Source: Jannaschia pagri (GTDB taxonomy: Bacteria; Pseudomonadota; Alphaproteobacteria; Rhodobacterales; Rhodobacteraceae). From it: a stretch of DNA of 64,000 nt. The position numbers and the translations under genes are program-made. Each line of letters opens with the position of its first letter. Positions within the stretch are counted from its first letter, which is position 1. The stretch is taken from assembly GCF_019655435.1 (NCBI RefSeq), contig NZ_BPFH01000002.1, positions 124,001-188,000 on the forward strand, in the 5' to 3' direction. This document shows positions 26,981 to 37,095 of this stretch, piece after piece. The notes beneath the pieces were generated by a model. That model did not search any database, was not told the origin of the DNA, and worked only from the letters and a program-made list of their open reading frames with translations.

Positions 26981-27505
26981 TCAAGGTGCGGGCGGGACCT
27001 TCTCGCCACGATCAAAGGCTTCCCATCCTTCACCGTTGAAGACATCCACACCAAGCTGGGCCAGCACATGGGGAAAGTCGACCATGACCCAATTGTCGAC
27101 GATCTTGCCGTCCACGACCTTCCAGAAATCCATGTACCGGATTTCCACTCGCTTTCCGGTGGCTGGAATCCCCATGAAGGGGCCGTGGTGCGTGGCCTCT
27201 TGGCGCCCGAAGGCCGCCGCCCATTCCCCCATATAGAGCCGCGCCTCATCCACGCAGGTCTTGTCACCGAAGGCCGCTTGGAAGGGCTTCTGCCAATTCT
27301 CTTGGAACGCGCGCAGCCCATCCTTCCGGCCGCATCCAGTGTTGCCGTACCAGCCAAACCCTTCGGAGAAGAACTCTCCGATATCGGCAATGCGGTGGTC
27401 GTTGAGGCCGTCCACCATGCCTTCGATGACGGCGCGCGTGGCCTCGGTCTGAGACATGTCCGTATCACGCGTCAACACGGCCTGTTCGGGGCGAGAGCCT
27501 TTCAT
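26981..27505 (-). CDS. SnoaL-like (ester cyclase/NTF2-fold) protein
   Basis: A 174-residue protein with one SnoaL-like domain (about residues 22-160). The family features are the FSEGFGWYG segment, [30 protein letters not shown], and the D-N-W-V-M-V-D strand. SnoaL-like proteins are small alpha/beta cones that include polyketide cyclases and many enzymes of unknown substrate. A strong AGGAAAGGA ribosome site precedes the ATG at 27505. A related two-domain protein is encoded 1.9 kb away. Confidence 0.85.
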   Translation of the reverse strand: MKGSRPEQAVLTRDTDMSQTEATRAVIEGMVDGLNDHRIADIGEFFSEGFGWYGNTGCGRKDGLRAFQENWQKPFQAAFGDKTCVDEARLYMGEWAAAFGRQEATHHGPFMGIPATGKRVEIRYMDFWKVVDGKIVDNWVMVDFPHVLAQLGVDVFNGEGWEAFDRGEKVPPAP

Positions 27506-27734
27506 ATTCTATCCTTTCCTGTCACGGTCCGGGCGCGGTAGCGGTGCGCGCCCCTTTGCTCAACACATTAATTCCATTGGACTTCTGCGAGCTGCGTGGC
27601 TTAGCGCCAGCAATGATTGGATCAACGCGGCAGCCTGTCGCGACGGCGAAAATCCGCGTCTGTTTATCGCCCAACCCGCCCCTATCTGCCTCGCATCGGC
27701 CAATGAGCCGGATGACCCAGAGAGGAGACTTTCT

Positions 27735-28220
27735 ATGCTACGCAGAACCTTCGTCGCTGTCGCCGCCACGGCTACCTTCGCCTTCCCCGCCTTCGCGGGC
27801 TCCTACGGCAAGGACATCGTCGACACCGCCGCCGCAGCAGGCAGCTTCAGCACCCTGCTGGCCGCCGCCGAAGCCGGTGGTCTGGTCGAGACGCTGAAGG
27901 GCGATGGCCCGCTGACCGTCTTTGCCCCGACCGATGAGGCCTTCGCCGCCCTGCCCGAGGGCACCGTCGAGAGCCTGCTGGAGCCGGCCAACCAGGACCA
28001 ACTGGTTCAGATCCTGAGCTACCACGTCGTGCCAGGCGCAGTGATGTCCGGTGACCTGACCGACGGCATGGAAGCGGCCACCGCCAATGACATGACCCTG
28101 ACGATTGGCACCGAGGGCGGCGTGACCGTCAACGGCGCAAACGTCGTGACCGCAGACATCGAAGCCTCCAACGGCGTGATCCACGTGATCGACTCGGTTC
28201 TGCTGCCCGACGCCAGCTAA
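27735..28220 (+). CDS. secreted fasciclin-domain protein
   Basis: A 161-residue protein with a signal peptide (about residues 1-22, ending FAFPAFA) and a single FAS1 domain. The FAS1 motifs are [15 protein letters not shown] near residue 58 (H1) and [13 protein letters not shown] at the C-terminus (H2). Such proteins are exported and often mediate cell-surface or extracellular contacts. A GAGGAGA ribosome site precedes the ATG. The longer upstream reading is non-coding. Confidence 0.92.
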   Translation: MLRRTFVAVAATATFAFPAFAGSYGKDIVDTAAAAGSFSTLLAAAEAGGLVETLKGDGPLTVFAPTDEAFAALPEGTVESLLEPANQDQLVQILSYHVVPGAVMSGDLTDGMEAATANDMTLTIGTEGGVTVNGANVVTADIEASNGVIHVIDSVLLPDAS

Positions 28221-28228
28221 GACCCGTC

Positions 28229-28251
28229 GGAGGGGGCCTTCGGTCCCCTCC
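28229..28251. terminator. hairpin between convergent fasciclin and ATPase genes
   Basis: GGAGGGG (28229-28235) pairs with CCCCTCC (28245-28251) around GCCTTCGGT. The stem is GC-rich and symmetric but has no T tract, so it may serve both convergent transcripts weakly. Confidence 0.5.
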
Positions 28252-28257
28252 GCACCC

Positions 28258-29307
28258 TCAGGCGATCCGGTCACCACTGGACGTATCGAACAGGTGGCAG
28301 ATCGAGGCCGGCACGGATGCCGCGAATGGCGCCTTTATCTCGGTCCGGAAATCCTTTGCGGCCTTTACAGCGACCAAGGCCCCGCCTGCCCGAACGGTCA
28401 CCATGGTCGAATCCCCAAGCAGTTCCATGGAATAGACCGGCGCGCGCACCTCTCCGCTGCCTTCAGGCGCGACGGTGGCGTCCTCGGCGCGGAAGCCGCA
28501 GGTCACCGGCCCCTTCACACCGCTGAACCCTGGGATAGACACGCCATCGGCCTCGAACGTGCCGTCGATCACTTCCCCTTCCATCAGGTTCATGGCCGGG
28601 CTTCCGATGAACCCCGCGACGAAGGTGTTGGCGGGGCGATCATAGATTTCCGTGGGTGTCCCAACCTGTTGCACAATGCCTTTCTTCATGACGACCACCC
28701 GATCCGCGAGCGTCATGGCTTCGATCTGGTCATGGGTCACGTAGATCGTGGTCACTTGCAGTTCGTGCGACAGGTTTTTGATCTGGGCGCGCGTGCTGAC
28801 CCGCAGCTTGGCGTCCAGGTTGGACAGCGGCTCGTCCATGAGGAACACCTTAGGCGTCCGTACGATGGCGCGGGCCAAGGCAACCCTCTGACGCTGTCCA
28901 CCAGACAGGGCCGCAGGCTTGCGGTGCAGGAAATCGTCCAATTCGACCATGGCGGAGGCACGGCGGACCCGCTCCTCGTGCTCTTCTTCGGGGACGCCAC
29001 GAACCTTGAGGGGAAAGCGAATGTTTTCCCACACGTTCATGTTCGGGTAGAGACCGTAGCTCTGGAAGACCATGGCCACATCGCGGTCTTTCGGATCCAG
29101 ATCGTTGACCCGCGTGCCGCCAATCACGATATCGCCCGAGGTCGGATCCTCTAGCCCCGCGATCATCCGCATGGTCGTCGTCTTGCCGCAGCCCGATGGC
29201 CCCAGCAGGACGAGAAATTCCCGATCTGCGATGTTCAGGTCGAACTCCTGCACCCCGACGAAATCGCCCCAGCGCTTGGTCACCTGCTTTAGCTGAATGT
29301 CCGCCAT
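28258..29307 (-). CDS. MalK/UgpC-type ABC transporter ATPase
   Basis: A 349-residue ATPase of the carbohydrate-uptake CUT1 type. Walker A GPSGCGKTT is at residues 36-44, signature LSGGQRQR near 135, Walker B VFLMDEPLSNLD near 155, and switch His in YVTHDQIEAMTLADR. A C-terminal regulatory TOBE domain spans about 240-345. No permease or binding-protein gene is adjacent, so it must serve a transporter encoded elsewhere or be a shared ATPase. The ATG follows an AGAGGGG ribosome site. Confidence 0.92.
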   Translation of the reverse strand: MADIQLKQVTKRWGDFVGVQEFDLNIADREFLVLLGPSGCGKTTTMRMIAGLEDPTSGDIVIGGTRVNDLDPKDRDVAMVFQSYGLYPNMNVWENIRFPLKVRGVPEEEHEERVRRASAMVELDDFLHRKPAALSGGQRQRVALARAIVRTPKVFLMDEPLSNLDAKLRVSTRAQIKNLSHELQVTTIYVTHDQIEAMTLADRVVVMKKGIVQQVGTPTEIYDRPANTFVAGFIGSPAMNLMEGEVIDGTFEADGVSIPGFSGVKGPVTCGFRAEDATVAPEGSGEVRAPVYSMELLGDSTMVTVRAGGALVAVKAAKDFRTEIKAPFAASVPASICHLFDTSSGDRIA

Positions 29308-29392
29308 GGGGACCCCTCTGTTCGTTTCTTCACCCTAGACAGCCCAAGCCGTCTGCGGCAAGCGTTATGCATACCTATGCAAGCAGGCAAAG

Positions 29393-30388
29393 ATGACCGG
29401 ATACACGGATCAGGAGCGTCAAGACGCCCTGTCGACGCTGGAACGACTGACCAACGGTGATTTAGACGCCCTTTCGCCCAAGGCTTGGGCAGATGTGGCA
29501 GCGCCATTCGGCCGCCGCAGCGGGTCCGGAGTCGCTGACGTCTGGCGCGCGCTGCACGCGGCTTTGCCGGATATAGAGCGTCGGGACGATATCTTTCTGG
29601 CCGGTCCCAATCTCCCGGACACCCGCTGGACCGAGAGCCGCCCCGACCGCATGGTCGCCTGCTGCGGCAGTTATGTGGGCACCTTCCGCGCACCGTTCTG
29701 CGGCATCCCCCCGACCGGTGGCGTGGTGCAACTGGCCTACGGAGAGGCACACCACATTGTCGACGGGCGCATCCAAGCCTCTTGGATGCTGTGGGACATT
29801 GCTGGACTGATGCAGCAGACGGGGTGCTGGCCCATGGCGCAGCCCCTCGGCACGCCTGGCTTGTGGCCCGCACCGAAGGGCGGCCAAGGCGTCCGCCTGC
29901 GCGCCAGCCCAGAACTGGGCGCGCTGGATCGTGTGCTGGTCATGCACGGCGGGTTAAACACCTTTGACGGCAAGGACATCGCCTCCATCGACATGTCCCA
30001 TTGGGACCCGGACTTCATGTATTGGGCGGGTGGCAACATTGGCGCGTGCCGTGGGGTCGATGGCTTCCGCGCCCATCACCAGATCCCCTATCGCCGGGCG
30101 TTCCCAGGCGCCTTGGGCGCTGGTCATTTCATTCGCCTGTCGGATGGTCCGTTTGCCGTGACCGGAGGCGACGTGGCCATCACCCATTCCGGCGCAGATT
30201 ACTTTGGCGTGCCAGCCACCGGGCGCAGCATGATCTTCCGGGTGATGGATTTCTACCGCTTCAACGACGCCATGCGGATCGCGGAGAACTGGCTGCCAAA
30301 CGACACGATTGGGCTGTTGTCACAGATGGGCGTGGACGTATTCGCCCGTCTCGCCCACCTGACGGGCACCCCGCGCCGAACCCTATGA
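29393..30388 (+). CDS. tandem SnoaL-like two-domain protein
   Basis: A 331-residue protein that appears to be two SnoaL-like domains in tandem (about 10-145 and 170-320). Each has the sequence G-I/V-P-x-T/A-T-G followed by a strand, as in FCGIPPTGGVVQ and FGVPATGRSMIFRVMDFYRF. The second half resembles the one-domain protein at 26981-27505 in its RVMDFYRFND and LPNDTIGLLSQMGVDVF segments. Substrate unknown. It is divergent from the orphan ATPase gene, with an 85-base gap. Confidence 0.82.
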   Translation: MTGYTDQERQDALSTLERLTNGDLDALSPKAWADVAAPFGRRSGSGVADVWRALHAALPDIERRDDIFLAGPNLPDTRWTESRPDRMVACCGSYVGTFRAPFCGIPPTGGVVQLAYGEAHHIVDGRIQASWMLWDIAGLMQQTGCWPMAQPLGTPGLWPAPKGGQGVRLRASPELGALDRVLVMHGGLNTFDGKDIASIDMSHWDPDFMYWAGGNIGACRGVDGFRAHHQIPYRRAFPGALGAGHFIRLSDGPFAVTGGDVAITHSGADYFGVPATGRSMIFRVMDFYRFNDAMRIAENWLPNDTIGLLSQMGVDVFARLAHLTGTPRRTL

Positions 30389-30448
30389 TCGGGAACCCCT
30401 GAGCATCTGTCCGGTTCTCCTAACAGTTCATCTGACAGGAGACTCCCA

Positions 30449-30664
30449 ATGGCCAGCTATAGCGTCGGCGACAAAGTGAAGTGGGACTGGGGCAACGGCA
30501 CCGGGGAAGGTAAGGTTGAAAAGACCTATACCCAAAAGATCACCCGGAAGCTGCAAGGCAGCGAGGTCACACGCGATGGGTCCGAGGACGACCCCGCGCT
30601 GTACATCGAACAAGACGATGGCGACGGCGTGTTGAAACTCGCCTCAGAGGTCGAGAAGGCGTAA
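30449..30664 (+). CDS. DUF2945 (HVA1/Tudor-like) small protein
   Basis: A 71-residue cytosolic protein. The family start Y-S-V-G-D-K-V-K-W-x-W-G-N-G and the central KITRKLQGSEVTRDGSEDDPAL with L-Y-I-E-Q-D are typical of DUF2945. A small beta-barrel like Tudor/SH3 folds is expected; function is unknown. CAGGAGA precedes the ATG. Confidence 0.9.
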   Translation: MASYSVGDKVKWDWGNGTGEGKVEKTYTQKITRKLQGSEVTRDGSEDDPALYIEQDDGDGVLKLASEVEKA

Positions 30665-30721
30665 CGGGACGATCCAGCAGGTCAGCCGGCCGGGCGCCAA
30701 ATTGGCCCCGACAGGGCACCG

Positions 30722-33010
30722 CTAGCCGTAATGGGCGACCGGCGTTCCCGCCAAAGCCGAGATGTTCAGCAAGCCGCGCGCCGTGATCGAGGGCGTGACG
30801 ATATGGGCCTTGTTCCCCATTCCCATGAGCAAGGGCCCCACCTCTAACCCGCCTGCCCGCGCCTTAAGGATGTTGCGCGTGGCGCCTGCTGCATCGGTAG
30901 ACGCGAAGACGAGGACATTCGCAGCCCCGTCCATGCGCGAACACGGCAAAAAGCGCGCGCGGAGATCCGCGTCCAAGGCGGCATCCACATTCATCTCGCC
31001 TTCATATTGGAAATCCAGGTCCATGGCGTCCAACTTCGCCAGCGCCGCCCGCATGGTTTGACCCGACGCAGACTCGAGGTTCCCGAACTGCGACGCCGAA
31101 CAGAGCGCGATCTTCGGTTCGATCCCAAACCGGCGCACATGTCGGGCGCAAGCGATGACCGTTTCCGCGACTTGATCGGGCGTTGGCTGGGCGTGGACAT
31201 GGGTGTCGGCGACAAACAGCGGACCATCTTCGAGGATAATCAGGCTGAGCGCGCCAACCGGGTGCAGCCCGTCCTGGCCTAGGACCTGGGTGATGTAGTT
31301 GAGGTGCCAGAGAAACTGACCAAAGGTCCCGCAAATCAGCGAGTCCGCCTCGCCGCGCTGCACCATCACGGCCCCAATGGCCGTGGAATTGGTCCGCATG
31401 ACCGCGCGGGCCAGGTCGGGCGCCATGCCGCGCCTCGCCATGAGACCGTGGTACGTCTCCCAATAGTCGCGGTAGCGCGGGTCGTTTTCCGGGTTCACGA
31501 TCTCGACGCTTCGCCCCGGCTCCAATGTCAGGCCCGCCCGCGCCGCACGGGTTGCGATCACGTCGGGCCGACCGATCAGGATGGGCAGATCCGTGGTCTC
31601 CTCCATCATGGCCTGGGCCGCGCGTAAGACCCGTTCATCCTCCCCTTCCGCAAAGACAATGCGCCGCTCTGCCTGTGCTGCGGCGGCGAAGACCGGTCGC
31701 ATAATCATCGACGACTTAAAGACAGAGGCGTCGAGATTGGCCTTGTAGACCTCCAGATCAGGGATCGGGCGACGGGCCACGCCGGACTCCATGGCGGCCT
31801 TGGCCACGGCGGTCGCCACAACCCCCATCAGACGCGGATCAAACGGCTTTGGGATCAGGTAATCCGGCCCAAAAGTGAGCTGCTCTTCCTGGTAGGCTGC
31901 GGCGGCCTCGGCAGAGGTTGTGGCGCGGGCCAGGGCGGCGATGCCTTCGACACATCCGACCTTCATCGCTTCGTTGATTTCCGTCGCGCCCACGTCCAAG
32001 GCCCCGCGAAAGATGAACGGAAAGCACAGGACGTTGTTCACCTGATTGGGATGATCGCTGCGGCCCGTGGCAATGATCGCGTCGGGGGCCGTGGACCGGG
32101 CCAGTGCGTAGTCAATTTCTGGGTTGGGATTGGCCAGCGCAAAAATGATGGGCTTCCCCGCCATTCTCGCCACCATCTCCGGTGTCAGAACGTTCGGTCC
32201 AGACAGCCCAAGAAACAGGTCGGCACCGTCGATGACCTGACCCAGCCCCCGCGGACCGCCTGGCTGTGCGAAGGCGGCCTTCTGCGGGGTCATGTCGGCC
32301 TCTCGCCCCTCATGGACCAGACCGTGAAGGTCGCAGAGGAACACGTTCTCGCGCTTGATCCCCAAGGTCACCAGCATGTTGAGGCAGGCGATCCCAGCGG
32401 CGCCCCCACCCGTCGAGACGACCTTGACGTCGGCCCAATCTCGCCCCGTCAACCGCAAGGCGTTCAGCGCGGCCGCCCCAACGACGATGGCGGTGCCGTG
32501 CTGGTCGTCATGGAAGACCGGGATGTTCATCCGTTCGCGGCACAGGCGCTCCACCACAAAACAATCGGGCGCCTTGATATCTTCGAGGTTGATGGCGCCG
32601 AACGTGGGCTCCAGGGCACAGACGATGTCGGCCAGGCGTTCGGGATCGGTTTCGTCCAATTCGATGTCGAAGCAGTCGATATTGGCGAACTTCTTAAAGA
32701 GGACGGCCTTACCCTCCATCACGGGTTTGGACGCCAAGGCCCCGATGTTGCCAAGGCCCAAAACCGCCGTTCCGTTCGATACCACGGCAACGAGGTTTCC
32801 CCGCGCTGTGTAGTCAGCGGCAACGGTCGGATCATCCCGGATCACCGTATAGGCATCGGCCACGCCGGGGCTATAGGCCCGCGCCAAGTCCCTTCCGTTC
32901 GCCAAGGGCTTTGTGGCACGGATCTCCAGCTTACCGGGCTGGGGATATCGGTGATAGTCAAGCGCAGCCTGACGCGCCGCATTCTTAGGGTCGTCGGACC
33001 GGTCGGCCAT
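30722..33010 (-). CDS. maeB: NADP-dependent malic enzyme, multimodular
   Basis: MaeB (762 residues) converts malate and NADP+ to pyruvate, CO2 and NADPH. Residues 1-420 form the malic enzyme part, including YSPGVADA, the [12 protein letters not shown] nucleotide motif, [11 protein letters not shown] with metal ligands, and a second Rossmann motif [10 protein letters not shown]. Residues about 435-760 form the phosphotransacetylase-like domain that regulates activity allosterically. The ATG at 33010 gives the standard N-terminus ([17 protein letters not shown]); upstream extension is not supported. Confidence 0.96.
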   Translation of the reverse strand: MADRSDDPKNAARQAALDYHRYPQPGKLEIRATKPLANGRDLARAYSPGVADAYTVIRDDPTVAADYTARGNLVAVVSNGTAVLGLGNIGALASKPVMEGKAVLFKKFANIDCFDIELDETDPERLADIVCALEPTFGAINLEDIKAPDCFVVERLCRERMNIPVFHDDQHGTAIVVGAAALNALRLTGRDWADVKVVSTGGGAAGIACLNMLVTLGIKRENVFLCDLHGLVHEGREADMTPQKAAFAQPGGPRGLGQVIDGADLFLGLSGPNVLTPEMVARMAGKPIIFALANPNPEIDYALARSTAPDAIIATGRSDHPNQVNNVLCFPFIFRGALDVGATEINEAMKVGCVEGIAALARATTSAEAAAAYQEEQLTFGPDYLIPKPFDPRLMGVVATAVAKAAMESGVARRPIPDLEVYKANLDASVFKSSMIMRPVFAAAAQAERRIVFAEGEDERVLRAAQAMMEETTDLPILIGRPDVIATRAARAGLTLEPGRSVEIVNPENDPRYRDYWETYHGLMARRGMAPDLARAVMRTNSTAIGAVMVQRGEADSLICGTFGQFLWHLNYITQVLGQDGLHPVGALSLIILEDGPLFVADTHVHAQPTPDQVAETVIACARHVRRFGIEPKIALCSASQFGNLESASGQTMRAALAKLDAMDLDFQYEGEMNVDAALDADLRARFLPCSRMDGAANVLVFASTDAAGATRNILKARAGGLEVGPLLMGMGNKAHIVTPSITARGLLNISALAGTPVAHYG

Positions 33011-33105
33011 GGCATCCTCCGCAAGCTCTGACGGGGATTGTTTAACCTTAAACGAATACCCGATACCAGACACGACACCGCACTTAAGGCGCCATGGCTG
33101 AGATC

Positions 33106-33507
33106 TTAGATGCCGCTCCGCAAGTGGGGTGGCAGCAGGTCGGACAGCGGCTGTGTCAGGCGGCGGCCTTCGGCGATGCACAACAGGATCTGGTTGCGCG
33201 TCAACGCAGTGCCTTCCACGTTCCGAAAGTCTGAGGCGTTGGACAGGAAGAACCCTACGCCCGCGATCACCTCTCGATCCGACAGGGTAAAGCTGTCACG
33301 CAGATACCAGGCGCTGACTTCCGCCTCCGACAGGCCGAGCACCTGCGCATGGTCCGCCGCCCAGCCATCTGGGCAGAGCGACCCATCAAAGTCGGCGGCC
33401 ACGACGGCCCGGCGCAGCGCATCGGCAGTCATAAAGACGGGCGAAAGCGTCGCCTGAGCAACGGTGACCCCAAGGGCCAGCGTCAATGCGGATAGCCCCA
33501 TGGCCAT
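33106..33507 (-). CDS. small secreted or membrane-anchored hypothetical
   Basis: About 133 residues from the ATG at 33507, which has a TGGAGA ribosome site; an internal ATG at 33501 is an alternative. The N-terminus (MAMGLSALTLALGVTVAQA) is a signal peptide. Two cysteines (SLCPDGW and ILLCIAEG) may form a disulfide in the periplasm. No family recognised. It lies directly upstream of maeB on the same strand, 95 bases apart. Confidence 0.6.
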   Translation of the reverse strand: MAMGLSALTLALGVTVAQATLSPVFMTADALRRAVVAADFDGSLCPDGWAADHAQVLGLSEAEVSAWYLRDSFTLSDREVIAGVGFFLSNASDFRNVEGTALTRNQILLCIAEGRRLTQPLSDLLPPHLRSGI

Positions 33508-33813
33508 GCTGATCGTCTCCACCCGGGAAGACGTCTCAAAAACATGGCGCATCGGCCTCAGTTTCGGGAGGTATCGCAGGACAGACAGCGGACGATCCAA
33601 TGGAAACGAGCGCGGGACGTTGGGCATTCGGGCAGAACCTCGGCAGAATTGCGTCACAATTCGCACTGGTTTGCGGCGAAATTAAGGCAGTTTTGCCACA
33701 TTTGGTTGAGCGGATGAAGACAGTCCTCACGAACCTGCTGGACTGATCTGCGAACGGGGCCAATCCACCGACACGGACTGGTCAGCGCGGCACGGGCGTG
33801 TCACTGGGATCAG
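33508..33813. other. spacer between divergent genes
   Basis: A 306-base divergent gap that must carry promoters for the secreted hypothetical gene and for the DMT exporter gene. I see no gene and no strong palindrome in it. Confidence 0.4.
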
Positions 33814-34713
33814 ATGGCCCTTTGGATCTTCGCCACGCTCTTCGCCGCCTCTGCCCAAGCCATCCGGTTCTACCTGCAAAAGCGGCTATCCACCGGAGGG
33901 TTGAGCCCCGTAGCCGCAACCTTTGCGCGGTTTGTCTACGCGCCCGTCCCCATCGCCGTCGGCCTCGCCGCTTGGGCGTTCACCGGGGACACCGCACTGC
34001 CCTCGCTCGGTGACGGCTTCGCGGGCTACGCCATCGTTGGGGGCACGGCACAGATCTTGGCGACGGTCTGCGTGGTAGCGCTTTTTGCGCGCCGCAACTT
34101 CGCTGTCGGCATCGCGTTTTCCAAGACGGCAGTCCTGTTGACGGTGGTGACCGGGTTTTTGATGTTGGGCGAAACGGTCACCTGGCTGGCCCTTGGGGCC
34201 ATGGCCGTGGGCTTTGCGGGCGTTCTCCTGCTGTCGCTGCCCGAGGGGGGCGGTTTGCGGGGCAACCCGTTCAACGTGGCGTCTCTCTTGGGGCTTGCGG
34301 CCGGTGCCCTGTTTTCCGTGTCTGCCGTCAGCTATCGGGGCGCGTCGCTGCTGGTCGAAACGGATCTGCCACTGGTGCGCGCGGCCATGACGCTCTGCTG
34401 TGTCACCCTGTTTCAGACGGTGCTGCTGGCCGCATGGTTGGCTTGGCGGGATCGCGCGGGGCTGATCGCGGTCTTTCAAAGATGGCGCAGTACGTCCCTT
34501 GTGGGTGTGACGTCTTTGCTTGGATCACTGGGGTGGTTCACGGCCTACACGTTGCAGACAGCCTCACTGGTGAACGCCGTCGGGCAAATCGAACTGCTCC
34601 TGTCCATGCTGATCTCCGGACTGCTCTTGCAAGAACGGCAGACGCGGCGAGAACTGACGGGCATCACCCTCGTTGGCCTCAGCGTGGTTGGGCTAATCCT
34701 GTTGGAGGCTTAG
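33814..34713 (+). CDS. EamA/DMT-family transporter
   Basis: A 299-residue integral membrane protein with ten predicted helices formed by two EamA repeats (about 2-140 and 155-299). Each begins with a hydrophobic helix followed by a polar face (ARFVYAPVPI; RAAMTLCCVTLFQ) and ends near P/E-x-hydrophobic motifs (LMLGETVTWLAL; LLLQERQTRRELTG). The drug/metabolite transporter superfamily mostly exports amino acids or small metabolites. Substrate unknown. Confidence 0.9.
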   Translation: MALWIFATLFAASAQAIRFYLQKRLSTGGLSPVAATFARFVYAPVPIAVGLAAWAFTGDTALPSLGDGFAGYAIVGGTAQILATVCVVALFARRNFAVGIAFSKTAVLLTVVTGFLMLGETVTWLALGAMAVGFAGVLLLSLPEGGGLRGNPFNVASLLGLAAGALFSVSAVSYRGASLLVETDLPLVRAAMTLCCVTLFQTVLLAAWLAWRDRAGLIAVFQRWRSTSLVGVTSLLGSLGWFTAYTLQTASLVNAVGQIELLLSMLISGLLLQERQTRRELTGITLVGLSVVGLILLEA

Positions 34714-34719
34714 ACCGCG

Positions 34720-35379
34720 CTAGAGCCGCCGGAAGACGGATGTGTCCCCGGAATTGTCGAAGAACGGCACGCCCGGGACGTCACGCCCTTCGGCAATGGC
34801 GGCAACCTCGGCGAGCACCACCTCTGTGATAAAGGGCATGTCTAGGGCCCGCGCTTCTGCCAGTGGGACCCATTGAAGGTGGCTGAGTTCATCTTCGGCG
34901 GCAGAGAAATCGTCCAATTCCGTCACCACGGCGCTCGCCGGTGCCAGAAAGAACCGGGCGTCGAACCGCCTCGGGCGTCCGGGCGGCGTGATCGCCCGGA
35001 AGACAAAGGTTAAGGGATCGCCGTCGGGACCGTAGCCCGCGAAGCCAGGCCACGGGGCGGCCCCCTCAGAGGGGATTCCGATCACCTGGCCCGTCTCCTC
35101 CGCGAGCTCACGGAGCGCGGCCGCAGCCAGAGCCTCGGGCGTGCGCGTGCTCTGACCAGCCAGGGCTTGGCCCACGTCCGGGCGCAGGGGCCGCGCGAAC
35201 GACACATCGCCATCGCTTTGGTCCACCGCGCCGCCCGGAAAGACGAACTTGTTGGGCATAAAAGCCGCCTCTGCGCCCCGCTGTCCCATCAAAACGCAGG
35301 GGCCTGCGGACCCGTCGCGCAGCAAAATGATCGATGCGGCGTCGCGCAGGGCTGTCTTGTCCTTCGGGGTTTCGTTCAC
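34720..35379 (-). CDS. NUDIX hydrolase
   Basis: About 219 residues from a GTG at 35379 whose last bases overlap the DUF983 stop (GTGA). Longer readings from upstream ATGs would overlap that gene by 40-80 bases. The Nudix box is visible as G-A-V-D at the front strand and A-A-A-L-R-E-L-A-E-E-T-G-Q near residue 90. Members with this layout often act on CoA derivatives or nucleoside diphosphate compounds; substrate not assigned. Co-translation with DUF983 is likely. Confidence 0.87.
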   Translation of the reverse strand: MNETPKDKTALRDAASIILLRDGSAGPCVLMGQRGAEAAFMPNKFVFPGGAVDQSDGDVSFARPLRPDVGQALAGQSTRTPEALAAAALRELAEETGQVIGIPSEGAAPWPGFAGYGPDGDPLTFVFRAITPPGRPRRFDARFFLAPASAVVTELDDFSAAEDELSHLQWVPLAEARALDMPFITEVVLAEVAAIAEGRDVPGVPFFDNSGDTSVFRRL

Positions 35380-35783
35380 TCGTCCCGTCCAAAGCCGTGC
35401 ATACGCGTGGCCCATTGGATCCCGACGATCAGTCCCTTGAGGCGCGGCAAAAACCACAGGGACATCGCCGTCGCTGCCACCATGAAAATCGCCATGAAGC
35501 TGTAAGGATCCGGCTCATACTTCACAAAAAACCAGAGCATTGCGGGACCAATGATATGCCCCACGATCAGCAAGGTCAGATAGGGGGGACCGTCATCGGC
35601 GCGATGGTGGTGCAGCTCCTCCCCGCAGACCGGGCAAGACGTCCGAACCTTCAGATATCCTTGCATCATCGGGCCGGATCCGCAACTCGGGCAGCGCCGG
35701 CGCCACCCCCGGAGCATAGATGTTTTAAGTTGCCGCTCATCTAAGGCATGGGCGGGGGCGTCGATCTCGGCGACCTGATCCAT
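35376..35783 (-). CDS. DUF983 membrane protein with zinc-ribbon start
   Basis: A 135-residue protein. Residues 31-55 carry two C-x2-C pairs (CPSCGSG and CPVCGEE), forming a likely zinc ribbon. They are followed by two membrane helices (about 68-87 and 95-112). DUF983 proteins are common in Alphaproteobacteria and often sit beside cytochrome oxidase or Nudix genes; no biochemical role is established. The 3' end overlaps the NUDIX start. Confidence 0.9.
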   Translation of the reverse strand: MDQVAEIDAPAHALDERQLKTSMLRGWRRRCPSCGSGPMMQGYLKVRTSCPVCGEELHHHRADDGPPYLTLLIVGHIIGPAMLWFFVKYEPDPYSFMAIFMVAATAMSLWFLPRLKGLIVGIQWATRMHGFGRDE

Positions 35784-35994
35784 ATCAAGCTCCTATGAAA
35801 TGGGGTGTCTATAGGTCGTTACAGTTTCGACGCCTATTCCGACCGTTTCTTCACCGCCAGATGACAGGTTGGCGCGGCAAGCGAAATCCAGCCAATGACG
35901 TTTTTTTCGCAGTCCGCGACGGATTGCCGACGACCGGACGTGCAACTGGGGAACGGCTCGCACGGAAGCGGCCCGTCAGACCTTGGAGATCACG

Positions 35995-36486
35995 ATGACC
36001 AAAACATCCATACCCGTATCGGTGCGACAGACGCTTTTGCTTGGCTTGATTGGTGCGGGGGCCGTGCTGTCCCTGTCCACGGTGGTTGAGGCCCGTGGCG
36101 GTCCCGAGAGCGCGCGCCCGACCTTTGAACAGATCGACGCCAATGGTGACGGCGCGGTCACACCAGACGAAGTCCGGATCCACATGCGGACACGCGGCGC
36201 AGAGCGTTTTGCTCAGATCGACACGGACGGGAACGGCGCGCTGAGCCGGGCCGAACTCGCCGCCCGGGCCGAAAGCCGCGCAGACCGCATGTTGGCGCGT
36301 TTGGACACCAATACAGACGGCGAAATCAGCCGAGAGGAGCTTGAGGCCCATCGCAAGGACCGTGGCGGTCGCAGGGGCGGTCGCGGCGGACCGGACAGGT
36401 TGTTTGAACGGGCCGATGCGGACAACAATGGCAGCCTGAGCAAAGCCGAATGGGACGCCATGCCAACGCGGGGCGCGCGCCGCTAA
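35995..36486 (+). CDS. secreted EF-hand calcium-binding protein
   Basis: A 163-residue protein with a signal peptide (about 1-32, ending STVVEA) and four EF-hand loops: DANGDGAVTPDE, DTDGNGALSRAE, DTNTDGEISREE and DADNNGSLSKAE. A glycine/arginine linker separates the third and fourth. Such periplasmic calcium binders may buffer or sense calcium. A GGAGATCACG context precedes the ATG at 35995. The ECF sigma gene follows at once on the same strand, suggesting a shared operon. Confidence 0.92.
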   Translation: MTKTSIPVSVRQTLLLGLIGAGAVLSLSTVVEARGGPESARPTFEQIDANGDGAVTPDEVRIHMRTRGAERFAQIDTDGNGALSRAELAARAESRADRMLARLDTNTDGEISREELEAHRKDRGGRRGGRGGPDRLFERADADNNGSLSKAEWDAMPTRGARR

Positions 36487-36531
36487 GCCTGCGTGTTTGA
36501 GCCGAGGCCGATACCAACCAGCGGGGACCCC

Positions 36532-37095
36532 GTGACGGGTGACACACCACAAGACGAGGGCGCCCTGCTGTCCCGCGCGGCGGCTGGCGATGCCGCCGCT
36601 GCCGCCACCCTGGTGGATCGCCTAGGCCCGCGCCTGTTGGCCTTTTGCCTGCGCTTGACGGGTGGCGACCGGGCTGAGGCGGAGGACATCGTGCAAGAAA
36701 CCTTCCTAAGGCTCTGGCGAAAGGCGGACGAATGGGATGCCAATGGGACCGCGCGCCTGTCCACATGGATGGGACGCGTAGCCTCCAACCTCGCCATTGA
36801 CCGCAAACGACGGGCCAAGCGCGCGGCCCCCATGGACGATGCGACCGAAGTGCCCGACGGAACGCCCGGGATCGAAGCACGTTTGATCGAGGGCGACCGC
36901 CGCGCTGCCCTGGTCCGCGCCCTAGACAGCCTGCCCCCACGACAGCGGCAAGCGGTAGTCCTGCGCCATATCGAAGGGTACTCCAACCCGGATATCGCGG
37001 CGATGATGGGCACGGGCGTGGAGGCGGTCGAAAGCCTGATCGCACGGGGCAAACGTCAACTGACCGCCACACTGACCGAGGGCCAGGACATATGA
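36532..37095 (+). CDS. ECF-type RNA polymerase sigma factor
   Basis: About 187 residues from a GTG at 36532 with GGGGA upstream; another GTG at 36493 is possible. Sigma region 2 shows AEDIVQETFLRLWRKADEW, and region 4 LPPRQRQAVVLRHIEGYSNPDIA followed by the recognition helix and GKRQL. It overlaps its presumed anti-sigma gene by four bases (ATGA). The context (EF-hand protein, anti-sigma, CnrX/Spy-like sensor) suggests a cell-envelope or metal-stress regulon. Confidence 0.92.
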   Translation: MTGDTPQDEGALLSRAAAGDAAAAATLVDRLGPRLLAFCLRLTGGDRAEAEDIVQETFLRLWRKADEWDANGTARLSTWMGRVASNLAIDRKRRAKRAAPMDDATEVPDGTPGIEARLIEGDRRAALVRALDSLPPRQRQAVVLRHIEGYSNPDIAAMMGTGVEAVESLIARGKRQLTATLTEGQDI

